NCBI GenBank assembly: GCA_960531495.1
Contig: OY482866.1
Coordinates: 1,054,001 to 1,118,000, forward strand
Reading direction: 5' to 3'
Source: Zeus faber
Taxonomy: Eukaryota > Chordata > Actinopteri > Zeiformes > Zeidae
DNA: 64,000 nucleotides
Shown piece by piece: positions 1 to 10,691 of this stretch. The translations under genes and the position numbers were made by a program. Under the pieces are notes generated by a model, which did not search any database, had not been told where the DNA came from, and was given only the letters and a program-made list of their open reading frames with translations. Numbering within the stretch: position 1 is the first letter of the stretch; each line of letters begins with the position of its first letter.

Positions 1-2264
1 AGATTGAAAGACTGAAAGAAAGAATGAAAGAAAGATTGAAAGATTAAACAATTGAAAGAAAGTTTGCAAGAAAGATTGAAAAAAGAAAGATTGAAAGAAA
101 GAATGAAAAAAAGATTGATAGATAGATGGATAGAAAGATTGAAAGAAAGAAAGATTGAAAGAATAACAAAAGAAAGATTGAAAGATATATTGAAAGAAAG
201 ATTGAAAGATTGAAAGAAAGATTGAAAGAAAGAATGAAAGAAAGATTGAAAGAAAGATTGAAAGAAAGATTGAAAGACTGAAGGAAAGAATGAAAGAAAG
301 ATTGAAAGAAAGATTGAAAGAAAGAAAGATTGAAAGATTGAATGATTGAAAGATTGAATGATTGAAAGATTGAAAGAAAGATTGAAAGAAAGATTGAACG
401 ACTGAAAGATTGAAAGAAAGATTGAAAGTTTGAAAGAAAGATTGAAAGACTGAAGATTGAAAGATTGAAAGAAAGATTGAAAGAAAGATTGAACGACTGA
501 AAGATTGAAAGACAGATTGAAAGTTTGAAAGAAAGATTGAAAGACTGAAAGAAATAATGAAAGAAAGATTGAAAGAAAGATGGAAAGAAAGATTGAAAGA
601 AAGATGGAAAGAAAGATTGAAAGTTTGAAAGAAAGATTGAAAGATTGAAAGAAAGAATGAAAGAAAGATTGAAAGAAAGATTGAAAGAAGGAAAGATTGA
701 AAGAAATAACAAAAGAAAGATTGAAAGAAATAATGAAAGAAAGATTGAACGATTGGAAGAAATATTGAAAGATAGAAAAATTGAAAGATTGAAAGATTGA
801 AAGAACGAATGAAAGAAAGATTGAAAGATTGAAAGAAAGAATGAAAGAAAGATTGAAAGAAGAAAGAAAGATTGAAAGAAAGATTGAAAGATTGAAAGAT
901 TGAAAGATTGAAATAAAGATTGAAAGTTTGAAAGAAAGATTGAAAGAAAGATTTAAAGAAAGAAAGATTGAAAGTAAGAAAGATTTAAAGAAATATTGAA
1001 AGAAAGATTGAAAAAAAGAAAGATTGAAAGAAAGATTGAAAGAAAGATTGAAAGACTGATGGAAAGAATGAAATAAAGATTGAAAGAAAGATTGAAAGAA
1101 AGAAATATTGAAGGAAAGATTGAAAGATTGAATGATTGAAAGAAAGACTGAAAGAAAGATTGACGGACAGAAAGATTGAAAGAAAGATTGAAAGACAGAT
1201 TGAAAGAAAGAATGAAAGAAAGATTGAAAGAAAGATTGAAAGAAAGATTGAAAGAAAGATTGAAAGACTGAAGTAAAGAATGAAAGAAAGATTGAAAGAA
1301 AGATAGAAAGAAAGAAAGATTGAAAGAAAGATTGAAAGATTGAATGATTGAAAGAAAGACTGAAAGATTCAAAGAAAGATTGAAGATTGAAAGATTCAAA
1401 GAAAGATTGAAAGAAAGATTGAACGACTGAAAGATTGAAAGAAAGATTGAAAGTTTGAAACAAATTTTGAAAGACTGAAAGAAAGAATGAAAGAAAGATT
1501 GAAAGAAAGATTGAAAAAAGAAAGATTGAAAGAAAATTTGAAAGAAAGATTGAAGAAGGAATGAAAGAAAGATTGAATGAAAAATTGAAAGACAGAAAGA
1601 TTGAAAGAAAGAATGAAAGAAAGATTGAAAGATTGAAAGAAAGATTGAAAGATTAAAAGAAAGAATGAAAGAAAGATTGAAAAATTGAAAGATTGAAAGA
1701 AAGATTTAAAAAAAGATTGAAAGACTGGAAGAAAGAATGAAAGAAAGATTGAAAGATTCAACAATTGAAAGAAAGATTGCAAGAAAGATTTAAAAAAGAA
1801 AGATTGAAAGAAAGAATGAAAGAATGAAAGAAAGATTGAAAGATTGAAAGAAAGAAAGATTGAAAGATTGAATGGTTGAAAGAAAGATTGACAGACTGAA
1901 AGACTGAAAGAGAGAATGAAAGAAAGATTGAAAGATTCAAAAATTGAAAGAAAGATTGCAAGAAAGATTGAAAAAAGAAAGATTGAAAGAAAGAATGAAA
2001 GAAATATTGAAAGAAAGAAAGATTGAAAGAAATAACAAAAGAAAGATTGAAAGAAAGAATGAAAGAAAGATTGAAAGATTGAAATATTGAAAGAAAGAAT
2101 GAAAGAAAGATTGAAAGAAGAAAGAAAGATTGAAAGAAAGATTGAAAGATTGAAAGATTGAAAGTTTGAAATAAAGATTGAAAGTTTGAAAGAAAGATTG
2201 AAAGAAAGATTTAAAGAAAGAAAGATTGAAAGTAAGAAAGATTTAAAGAAATATTGAAAGAAAG

Positions 2265-4372
2265 ATTGAAAAAAAGAAAGATTGAAAGAAAGATTGAAAG
2301 AAAGATTGAAAGACTGATGGAAAGAATGAAATAAAGATTGAAAGAAAGATTGAAAGAAAGAAATATTGAAGGAAAGATTGAAAGATTGAATGATTGAAAG
2401 AAAGACTGAAAGAAAGATTGACGGACAGAAAGATTGAAAGAAAGAATGAAAGAAAGATTGAAAGAAAGAATGAAAGAAAGATTGAAAGATTAAACAATTG
2501 AAAGAAAGATTGCAAGAAAGATTGAAAAAAGAAAGATTGAAAGAAAGAATAAAAGAAAGATTGAAAGAAAGATGGAAAGAAAGAAAGATTGAAAGAAATA
2601 ACAAAAGAAAGATTGAAAGAAAGAATGAAAGAAAGATTGAACGATTGGAAACAATATTGAAAGAAAGAAAGATTGAAAGTAAGATAGATTGAAAGAAAGA
2701 ATGAAAGAAAGACTGAAAGATTGAAAGAAAGAATGAAAGATTGAAAGATTGAAATAAAGATTGAAAGAAAGATTTAAAGAAAGATTGAAAGACTGAAAGA
2801 AAGAATGAAAGGCAGATTGAAAGAAAGATTGAAAGTAAGAAGGATTGAAAGAAAGAATGAAAGAAAGATTGAAAGATTGCAAGAAAGAATGAAAGAAAGA
2901 TTGAAAGATTGAAATATTGAAAGAAAGAATGAAAGAAAGATTGAAAGATTGAAAGAAAAAATGAAAGAAAGATTGAAAGAAAGATTGAAAGATTGAAAGA
3001 TTGAAATAAAGATTGAAAGTTTGAAAGAAAGATTGAAAGAAAGACTGAAAGAAAGATTGAAAGATTGAAAGAAAGATTGAAAGAAAGATTGAAAGATTGA
3101 AATATTGAAAGAAAGAATGAAAGAAAGATTGAAAGATTGAAAGAAAGATTGAAAGAAAGATTGAAAGAATGAAAGATTGAAATAATGATTGAAAGTTTGA
3201 AAGAAAGATTGAAAGAAAGATTTAAACAAAGAAAGATTGAAAGTAAGAAAGATTGAAAGAAATATTGAACGAAAGATTGAAAGAAAGGATGAAAGAAAGA
3301 TTGAAAGAAAGATTGAAAAAAAGAAAGATTGAAAGAAAGATTGAACGACTGAAGGATAGAATGAAAGAAAGATTGAAAGAAAGATTGAAAGAATGAAATA
3401 TTGAAGGAAAGATTGAAAGATTGAATGATTGAAAGAAAGACTGAAAGAAAGATTGACAGACAGAAAGATTGAAAGAAAGAATGAAAGAATGATTGAAAGA
3501 AAGAATAAAAGAAATATTGAAAGATTAAACAATTGAAAGAAAGATTGCAAGAAAGATTGAAAAAAGAAAGATTGAAAGAAAGAATAAAAGAAAGATTGAA
3601 AGAAAGATGGAAGGAAAAGAAAGATTGAAAGAAATAACAAAAGAAAGATTGAAAGAAAGATTGAAAGAAAGATTGAACGATTGGAAGAAATATTGAAAGA
3701 AAGATTGAAAGTAAGATAGATTGAAAGTAAGAATGAAAGAAAGATTGAAAGATTTAAAGAAAGAATGAAAGAAAGATTGAAAGATTGAAATATTGAAAGA
3801 AAGAATGAAAGAAAGATTGAAAGATTGAAAGAAAGATTGAAAGATTGAAAGATTGAAATAAAGATTGAAAGTTTGAAAGAATGACTGAAAGAGAGATTTA
3901 AAGAAAGATTTAAAGAAAGATTGAAAGACTGAAAGAAAGAATGAAAGGCAGATTGAAAGAAAGATTGAAAGTAAGAAAGATTGAAAGAAAGAATGAAAGA
4001 AAGATTGAAAGATTGCAAGAAAGAATGAAAGAAATATTGAAAGATTGAAATTTTGAAAGAAAGAATGAAAGAAAGATTGAAAGAAAGATTGAAAGAAAGA
4101 TTGAAAGATTGAAATAAAGATTGAAAGTTTGAAAGAAAGATTGAAAGAAAGATTGAAAGAAAGAAAGATTGTAAGAAAGATTGAAAGAAAGATTGAAAGA
4201 AAGAATGAAACAAAGATTGAAATAAAGAATGAAAGAAAGATTGAAAGAAAGATTGAAAGAAAGAAAGATTGAAAGATTGAATGATTGAAAGAAAGACTGA
4301 AAGAAAGAATGACGGACAGAAAGATTGAAAGAAAGAATGAAAGAATGATTGAAAGAAAGAATAAAAGAAAGA
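2265..4372. repeat. Large duplicated segment A, copy 1 (offset 2,854 bp)
   Basis: This stretch of about 2.1 kb reappears at 5,119-7,226, shifted by 2,854 bp. The match includes rare variants such as GAAAGACTGATGG (2,310 and 5,164), the TTAAACAATTG markers (2,490/5,344 and 3,525/6,379) and GATTGTAAG (4,168 and 7,021). By eye I found only isolated substitutions, for example near 3,660 against 6,514. The match ends where AAAGAAAGATT (4,372) faces AAAGAAATATT (7,226). Boundaries are estimates. Confidence 0.8.
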
Positions 4373-5118
4373 TTGAAAGAAAGATGGAAAGAAAGAAAGA
4401 TTGAAAGAAATAACAAAAGAAAGATTGAAAGAAAGAATGAAAGAAAGATTGAACGATTGGAAACAATATTGAAAGAAAGAAAGATTGAAAGTAAGATAGA
4501 TTGAAAGAAAGAATGAAAGAAAGATTGAAAGATTGAAAGAAAGAATGACGGACAGAAAGATTGCAAGAAAGATTGAAAAAAGAAAGATTGAAAGAAAGAA
4601 TAAAAGAAAGATTGAAAGAAAGATGGAAAGAAAGAAAGATTGAAAGAAATAACAAAAGAAAGATTGAAAGAAAGAATGAAAGAAAGATTGAACGATTGGA
4701 AGAAATATTGAAAGAAAGAAAGATTGAAAGTAAGATAGATTGAAAGTAAGAATGAAAGAAAGATTGAAAGATTTAAAGAAAGAATGAAAGAAAGATTGAA
4801 AGATTGAAATATTGAAAGAAAGAATGAAAGAAAGATTGAAAGATTGAAAGAAAGATTGAAAGATTGAAAGATTGAAATAAAGATTGAAAGTTTGAAAGAA
4901 TGACTGAAAGAGAGATTTAAAGAAAGATTTAAAGAAAGATTGAAAGACTGAAAGAAAGAATGAAAGGCAGATTGAAAGAAAGATTGAAAGTAAGAAAGAT
5001 TGAAAGAAAGAATGAAAGAAAGATTGAAAGATTGCAAGAAAGAATGAAAGAAATATTGAAAGATTGAAATTTTGAAAGAAAGAATGAAAGAAAGATTGAA
5101 AGAAAGATTGAAAGAAAG

Positions 5119-7226
5119 ATTGAAAAAAAGAAAGATTGAAAGAAAGATTGAAAGAAAGATTGAAAGACTGATGGAAAGAATGAAATAAAGATTGAAAGAA
5201 AGATTGAAAGAAAGAAATATTGAAGGAAAGATTGAAAGATTGAATGATTGAAAGAAAGACTGAAAGAAAGATTGACGGACAGAAAGATTGAAAGAAAGAA
5301 TGAAAGAAAGATTGAAAGAAAGAATGAAAGAAAGATTGAAAGATTAAACAATTGAAAGAAAGATTGCAAGAAAGATTGAAAAAAGAAAGATTGAAAGAAA
5401 GAATAAAAGAAAGATTGAAAGAAAGATGGAAAGAAAGAAAGATTGAAAGAAATAACAAAAGAAAGATTGAAAGAAAGAATGAAAGAAAGATTGAACGATT
5501 GGAAACAATATTGAAAGAAAGAAAGATTGAAAGTAAGATAGATTGAAAGAAAGAATGAAAGAAAGACTGAAAGATTGAAAGAAAGAATGAAAGATTGAAA
5601 GATTGAAATAAAGATTGAAAGAAAGATTTAAAGAAAGATTGAAAGACTGAAAGAAAGAATGAAAGGCAGATTGAAAGAAAGATTGAAAGTAAGAAGGATT
5701 GAAAGAAAGAATGAAAGAAAGATTGAAAGATTGCAAGAAAGAATGAAAGAAAGATTGAAAGATTGAAATATTGAAAGAAAGAATGAAAGAAAGATTGAAA
5801 GATTGAAAGAAAAAATGAAAGAAAGATTGAAAGAAAGATTGAAAGATTGAAAGATTGAAATAAAGATTGAAAGTTTGAAAGAAAGATTGAAAGAAAGACT
5901 GAAAGAAAGATTGAAAGATTGAAAGAAAGATTGAAAGAAAGATTGAAAGATTGAAATATTGAAAGAAAGAATGAAAGAAAGATTGAAAGATTGAAAGAAA
6001 GATTGAAAGAAAGATTGAAAGAATGAAAGATTGAAATAATGATTGAAAGTTTGAAAGAAAGATTGAAAGAAAGATTTAAACAAAGAAAGATTGAAAGTAA
6101 GAAAGATTGAAAGAAATATTGAACGAAAGATTGAAAGAAAGGATGAAAGAAAGATTGAAAGAAAGATTGAAAAAAAGAAAGATTGAAAGAAAGATTGAAC
6201 GACTGAAGGATAGAATGAAAGAAAGATTGAAAGAAAGATTGAAAGAATGAAATATTGAAGGAAAGATTGAAAGATTGAATGATTGAAAGAAAGACTGAAA
6301 GAAAGATTGACAGACAGAAAGATTGAAAGAAAGAATGAAAGAATGATTGAAAGAAAGAATAAAAGAAATATTGAAAGATTAAACAATTGAAAGAAAGATT
6401 GCAAGAAAGATTGAAAAAAGAAAGATTGAAAGAAAGAATAAAAGAAAGATTGAAAGAAAGATGGAAGGAAAAGAAAGATTGAAAGAAATAACAAAAGAAA
6501 GATTGAAAGAAAGAATGAAAGAAAGATTGAACGATTGGAAGAAATATTGAAAGAAAGATTGAAAGTAAGATAGATTGAAAGTAAGAATGAAAGAAAGATT
6601 GAAAGATTTAAAGAAAGAATGAAAGAAAGATTGAAAGATTGAAATATTGAAAGAAAGAATGAAAGAAAGATTGAAAGATTGAAAGAAAGATTGAAAGATT
6701 GAAAGATTGAAATAAAGATTGAAAGTTTGAAAGAATGACTGAAAGAGAGATTTAAAGAAAGATTTAAAGAAAGATTGAAAGACTGAAAGAAAGAATGAAA
6801 GGCAGATTGAAAGAAAGATTGAAAGTAAGAAAGATTGAAAGAAAGAATGAAAGAAAGATTGAAAGATTGCAAGAAAGAATGAAAGAAATATTGAAAGATT
6901 GAAATTTTGAAAGAAAGAATGAAAGAAAGATTGAAAGAAAGATTGAAAGAAAGATTGAAAGATTGAAATAAAGATTGAAAGTTTGAAAGAAAGATTGAAA
7001 GAAAGATTGAAAGAAAGAAAGATTGTAAGAAAGATTGAAAGAAAGATTGAAAGAAAGAATGAAACAAAGATTGAAATAAAGAATGAAAGAAAGATTGAAA
7101 GAAAGATTGAAAGAAAGAAAGATTGAAAGATTGAATGATTGAAAGAAAGACTGAAAGAAAGAATGACGGACAGAAAGATTGAAAGAAAGAATGAAAGAAT
7201 GATTGAAAGAAAGAATAAAAGAAATA
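5119..7226. repeat. Large duplicated segment A, copy 2
   Basis: Near-identical partner of 2,265-4,372, in the same orientation and separated from it by about 0.75 kb of similar array. The shared order of rare variant words makes independent origin implausible. A tandem duplication by unequal exchange or replication slippage is inferred. Confidence 0.8.
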
Positions 7227-8219
7227 TTGAAAGATTAAACAATTGAAAGAAAGATTGCAAGAAAGATTGAAAAAAGAAAGATTGAAAGAAAGAATAAAAG
7301 AAAGATTGAAAGAAAGATGGAAAGAAAGAAAGATTGAAAGAAATAACAAAAGAAAGATTTAAAGAAAGAATGAAAAAAAGATTGAACGATTGGAAGAAAT
7401 ATTGAAAGAAAGAAAGATTGAAAGTAAGATAGATTGAAAGTAAGAATGAAAGAAAGATTGAAAGATTTAAAGAAAGAATGAAAGAAAGATTGAAAGATTG
7501 AAATATTGAAAGAAAGAATGAAAGAAAGATTGAAAGATTGAAAGAAAGATTGAAAGATTGAAAGATTGAAATAAAGATTGAAAGTTTGAAAGAATGACTG
7601 AAAGAGAGATTTAAAGAAAGATTTAAAGAAAGATTGAAAGACTGAAAGAAAGAATGAAAGGCAGATTGAAAGAAAGATTGAAAGTAAGAAAGATTGAAAG
7701 AAAGAATGAAAGAAAGATTGAAAGATTGCAAGAAAGAATGAAAGAAATATTGAAAGATTGAAATTTTGAAAGAAAGAATGAAAGAAAGATTGAAAGAAAG
7801 ATTGAAAGAAAGATTGAAATAAAGATTGAAAAATTGAAAGAAAGATTGAAAGAAAGATTGAAAGAAAGAAAGAAAGATTGAAAGAAAGATTGAAAGAAAG
7901 ATTGAAAGAAAGAATGAAACAAAGATTGAAATAAAGAATGAAAGAAAGATTGAAAGAAAGATTGAAAGAAAGAAAGATTGAAAGATTGAATGATTGAAAG
8001 AAAGACTGAAAGAAAGAATGACGGACAGAAAGATTGAAAGAAAGAATGAAAGAAAGATTGAAAAAAAGATTGAAAGACTGAAAGAAAGAATGAAAGAAAC
8101 ATTGAAAGATTAAACAATTGAAAGAAAGATTGCAAGAAAGATGGAAAGAATGAAAGATTGAAATAATGATTGAAAGTTTGAAAGAATGATTGAAAGAAAG
8201 ATTTAAACAAAGAAAGATT

Positions 8220-10691
8220 ACATTTACATTTACATTTAGTCATTTAGCAGACGCTTTTATCCAAAGCGACTTACAAGGGAGAATAACATTCAGCTACATT
8301 GCGACAGAGATTAGTGTAACAACAACATTGGTGTAACAATAAATACTGCAAGGTGGTGCTCAGTAATTGTAGATTAGGACAGGAGGTACTCACTGAAGAG
8401 CTGGGTCTTCAGGTGCTTCTTAAAGACAGAGAGGGAGGTCCCCGCTCTGGTCATTTTTGGCAGCTCGTTCCACCAACGTGGAACTACAAATGAGAATAGC
8501 CTGGATTGCCGTGGCTGTATGGCCGGCAGAGCCAGGCGACACTCATTAGACGAGGGCAGCATCCGGGGGGCAACATGTGCTCTTACAAGAGCATTTTAGT
8601 AGGCTGGAGCATTCCCAACAATCACTCTGTAGGCCAGCATAAGAGACTTGAACTTGATGCGGGCGGCTACAGGTAACCAGTGGAGCTCGATGAGCAGCGG
8701 AGTTACATGTGCCCTCTTTGGCTGGTGCGAAGCGGCAGGACCGGGAGACGGCGGCAACATGGTCCGAGAATGTCAGTTGGTCATCAATAATGACACCAAG
8801 ATTCCTTGCAGCCTTGGTAGGAACAAGAGATAGAGAGTCGATTTTAATATCAATGTTGTGATAAATACCTTGTTTGGCCGGGAAGACCAGCAGTTCCGTT
8901 TTCACCAGATAGTCAAGTAGTTTAGATACCTCACTTTCAGCGAGGGGGGCGAAACCAGGGAACGATGAGCCTAGGGCTGGAGAAGACAGGTTGTGAGTAA
9001 GTTGTTTAGTGAATTGGCTGCTGATGGCTGCCACATTGTTAGTAAAAAAGGAGGCAAGGCAGTCAGCAGTGAGGTTAGTAGCTGGGGGAGGTGGTGGAGG
9101 GTAAAGCAGAGACTTGAAGGTGGTGAACAACGTACGTGTGTCTGTGGCACCGTTGATCCTATCGTTGAAGAAGGCCTTCTTGGCAGCAGTGATGCCGGAA
9201 GAGAAGGAGGACAGCAGTGTCTGGTAGCTAGCAAGATCCTCAGTTGTTTTGAATTTGTGCCATTTCCTCTCGGCTGCTCTGAGGTCAGTGCGCGTTGTCC
9301 GGAGGGTGTCAGTCAGCCAAGGGTGCGACTGGGTTGAACTAGCAGGTCTGGTGGATAGTGGACACAGGATATCCAGACATGAGCTCAAGGTGGAGCAGAG
9401 GGAGTCAGTGGCATCATTAACCTGCAGAGAGGAGAAAGTGCCATGGGGTGGAAGAGAAGAGGAGAGCACAGAGGAGAAGTGGGTGGGAGACAAGTTGCGG
9501 AGATTGCTGCGGATAGTAACCATGGGTGGGGAGGTGGGGGGTTGTTTTGGTAGCTGGACATTGAAGTGGATGAAGAATTGGTCAGAGAGATGAAGAGGAG
9601 TGACCCATAGGTTGTCGGTGGTACAGCTCCGAGCAAGAATGAGATCAAGCTCTTTGCCAGCCTTGTGAGTCGGTGGAGTCGGGATCTGTCTTAGGTCGAA
9701 CGAGCGAACCAAAGACAGGAAGTCAGCCGAGCTCGCACTGTCCAAGTGAATGTTCATGTCTCCGAGGACGAGCATGGGACACTCGTGCTCAGGGATTGAT
9801 GACAGCAGGGTGTCAAGCTCATGTAGGAAGTCACCTAGTTGTCCTGGTGGACGGTAGATGACGACCACATAGGCTTTCATCGGAGCAGTCACCAAGACGG
9901 CGTGATATTCAAAGGAGGCAAAGTTGTTTAAAGGCAGCAGTGGATTAAATTTCCATGTGTTGGAAATTAGCAGGCCAGTCCCACCACCACGGCCAGATGG
10001 TCTGGATGTGTGGGTGAATGAGTAGTTAGTGGAGAGTGCAGCCGGGGTTGCGCTATCTTCCGGTTTAATCCATGTCTCAGTGAGAGCAAGGAGCTCTAAG
10101 GAGAGTTGGTTGGCATGACCAGAAATGAAGTCTGCCTTGTTAACTGCAGATCGACAATTCCACAAGCCAACAGAGAAGGAGGTCTTTGCAGAAGATGTTT
10201 GCTGCAGGGACCTGAGGTTACCCGGATTGCATCGGCGTATGGTATAACGACGCTTTCTGGTCGACCTTGAAGTTGTAGGGATGCGGTAGTAGCACACTTT
10301 GTATGGAGTGAGAGAAAGAAGGCAGGTTTGCCTTGTTCGGTGTCCTTGCTTCGGTTGACGTGCAGAGGTAGACGTGCGTCTTTACACAGAGCGTCTTCAC
10401 ACGAGAGCGACTACAAATGGGCCAACGCTTGAAGGGCAGGACCATAAATAGGTGATAGAATACAGCTGCTCGTGTGATTAGGGTTGCACCTGGCTAAGAG
10501 CACGCCCACATAAGAGAGGACTTACCTGAATAGGGGGTGTGTCTGGAACACAAGCTTGTTGGCAGATCAGCAAATAGCAGTGAAATGTACAGAGTCAATC
10601 CAGTAGTCCAAGTTGCAATACTACAATACGAGCAGTGATACACTACACAGCAACCTCAGCACTAGAGCTCGACTCAGAGTTAGCTCGACTC
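8220..10691 (-). mobile_element. L2-clade LINE, near full length but internally deleted
   Basis: A 2,472-bp insertion in the array, read on the minus strand. Its 3' end (left side) carries the fish L2 tail: TTGGATAAAAGCGTCTGC near 8,248-8,265 and a short CATTTA-type terminal repeat at 8,220-8,238. Its 5' end (right side) includes an untranslated region with a repeated GAGTCGAGCT motif at about 10,664-10,692. The host repeat AGATT flanks both sides (8,215-8,219 and 10,692-10,696), giving a 5-bp target duplication. The uninterrupted target is represented at 3,225-3,290, where the same rare flanks (TTTAAACAAAGAAAGATT, then GAAAGTAAGAAAG) are contiguous. Compared with the copy at 14,004, two internal blocks are missing (see the coding entry). 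A 5'-UTR with this little decay suggests a recent insertion. Confidence 0.93.
8374..10297 (-). pseudogene. L2 ORF2 remnant: endonuclease present, reverse transcriptase deleted
   Basis: An open frame from 10,297 to 8,546 encodes an APE-type endonuclease. Visible motifs are SVGLWNCRSAVNK, LALTETW, VVIYRPPGQ and GDMNIHL. The usual SDH catalytic triplet reads SDQ, with Gln at codon 9,578-9,580, so the catalytic His is lost. After SEVSKLL near 8,912 the frame jumps straight to KTELLVFPAKQG, which in intact L2 proteins lies downstream of the YADD box. About 1 kb containing the reverse transcriptase is therefore missing, yet the frame stays open. A second deletion near 8,725 removes what corresponds to 14,321-14,496 of the other copy (about 176 bp) and shifts the frame, so the C-terminal part (WWNELPK..., ending at 8,374) lies in another frame. 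The element could not move autonomously. The L2 assignment rests on recognised motifs and the 3' tail. Confidence 0.9.

Larger units (their letters stand above)
1..8219. repeat. Four-base-word tandem array, segment 1
   Basis: The sequence is almost entirely built from the words GAAA, GATT and GAAT, with rarer GACT, GATG, GATA, AAAT and TTTAAA variants. GATT and GAAT are nearly always followed by GAAA. C on the + strand is rare, so the G/C strand skew is extreme. The segment runs in from beyond the left edge and is interrupted at 8,220 by an L2 LINE. The marker TTAAACAATTGAAAGAAAG recurs, for example near 45, 2,490, 3,525, 5,344 and 6,379. I see no gene here. Long open frames on the minus strand arise because TTTC/AATC words contain no stop codon. 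Confidence 0.97.

Noticed and set aside
8700-8740. The 176-bp deletion in L2 copy 1 as a spliced intron.
   Set aside because: The corresponding region in copy 2 (14,321-14,496) starts CTACTC and ends TTCAA, not GT...AG, so a DNA deletion is more likely.
8648-9861. Plus-strand open frames across the L2 element (61-114 codons).
   Set aside because: They are antisense shadows of the endonuclease frame, which has clear motifs on the minus strand.
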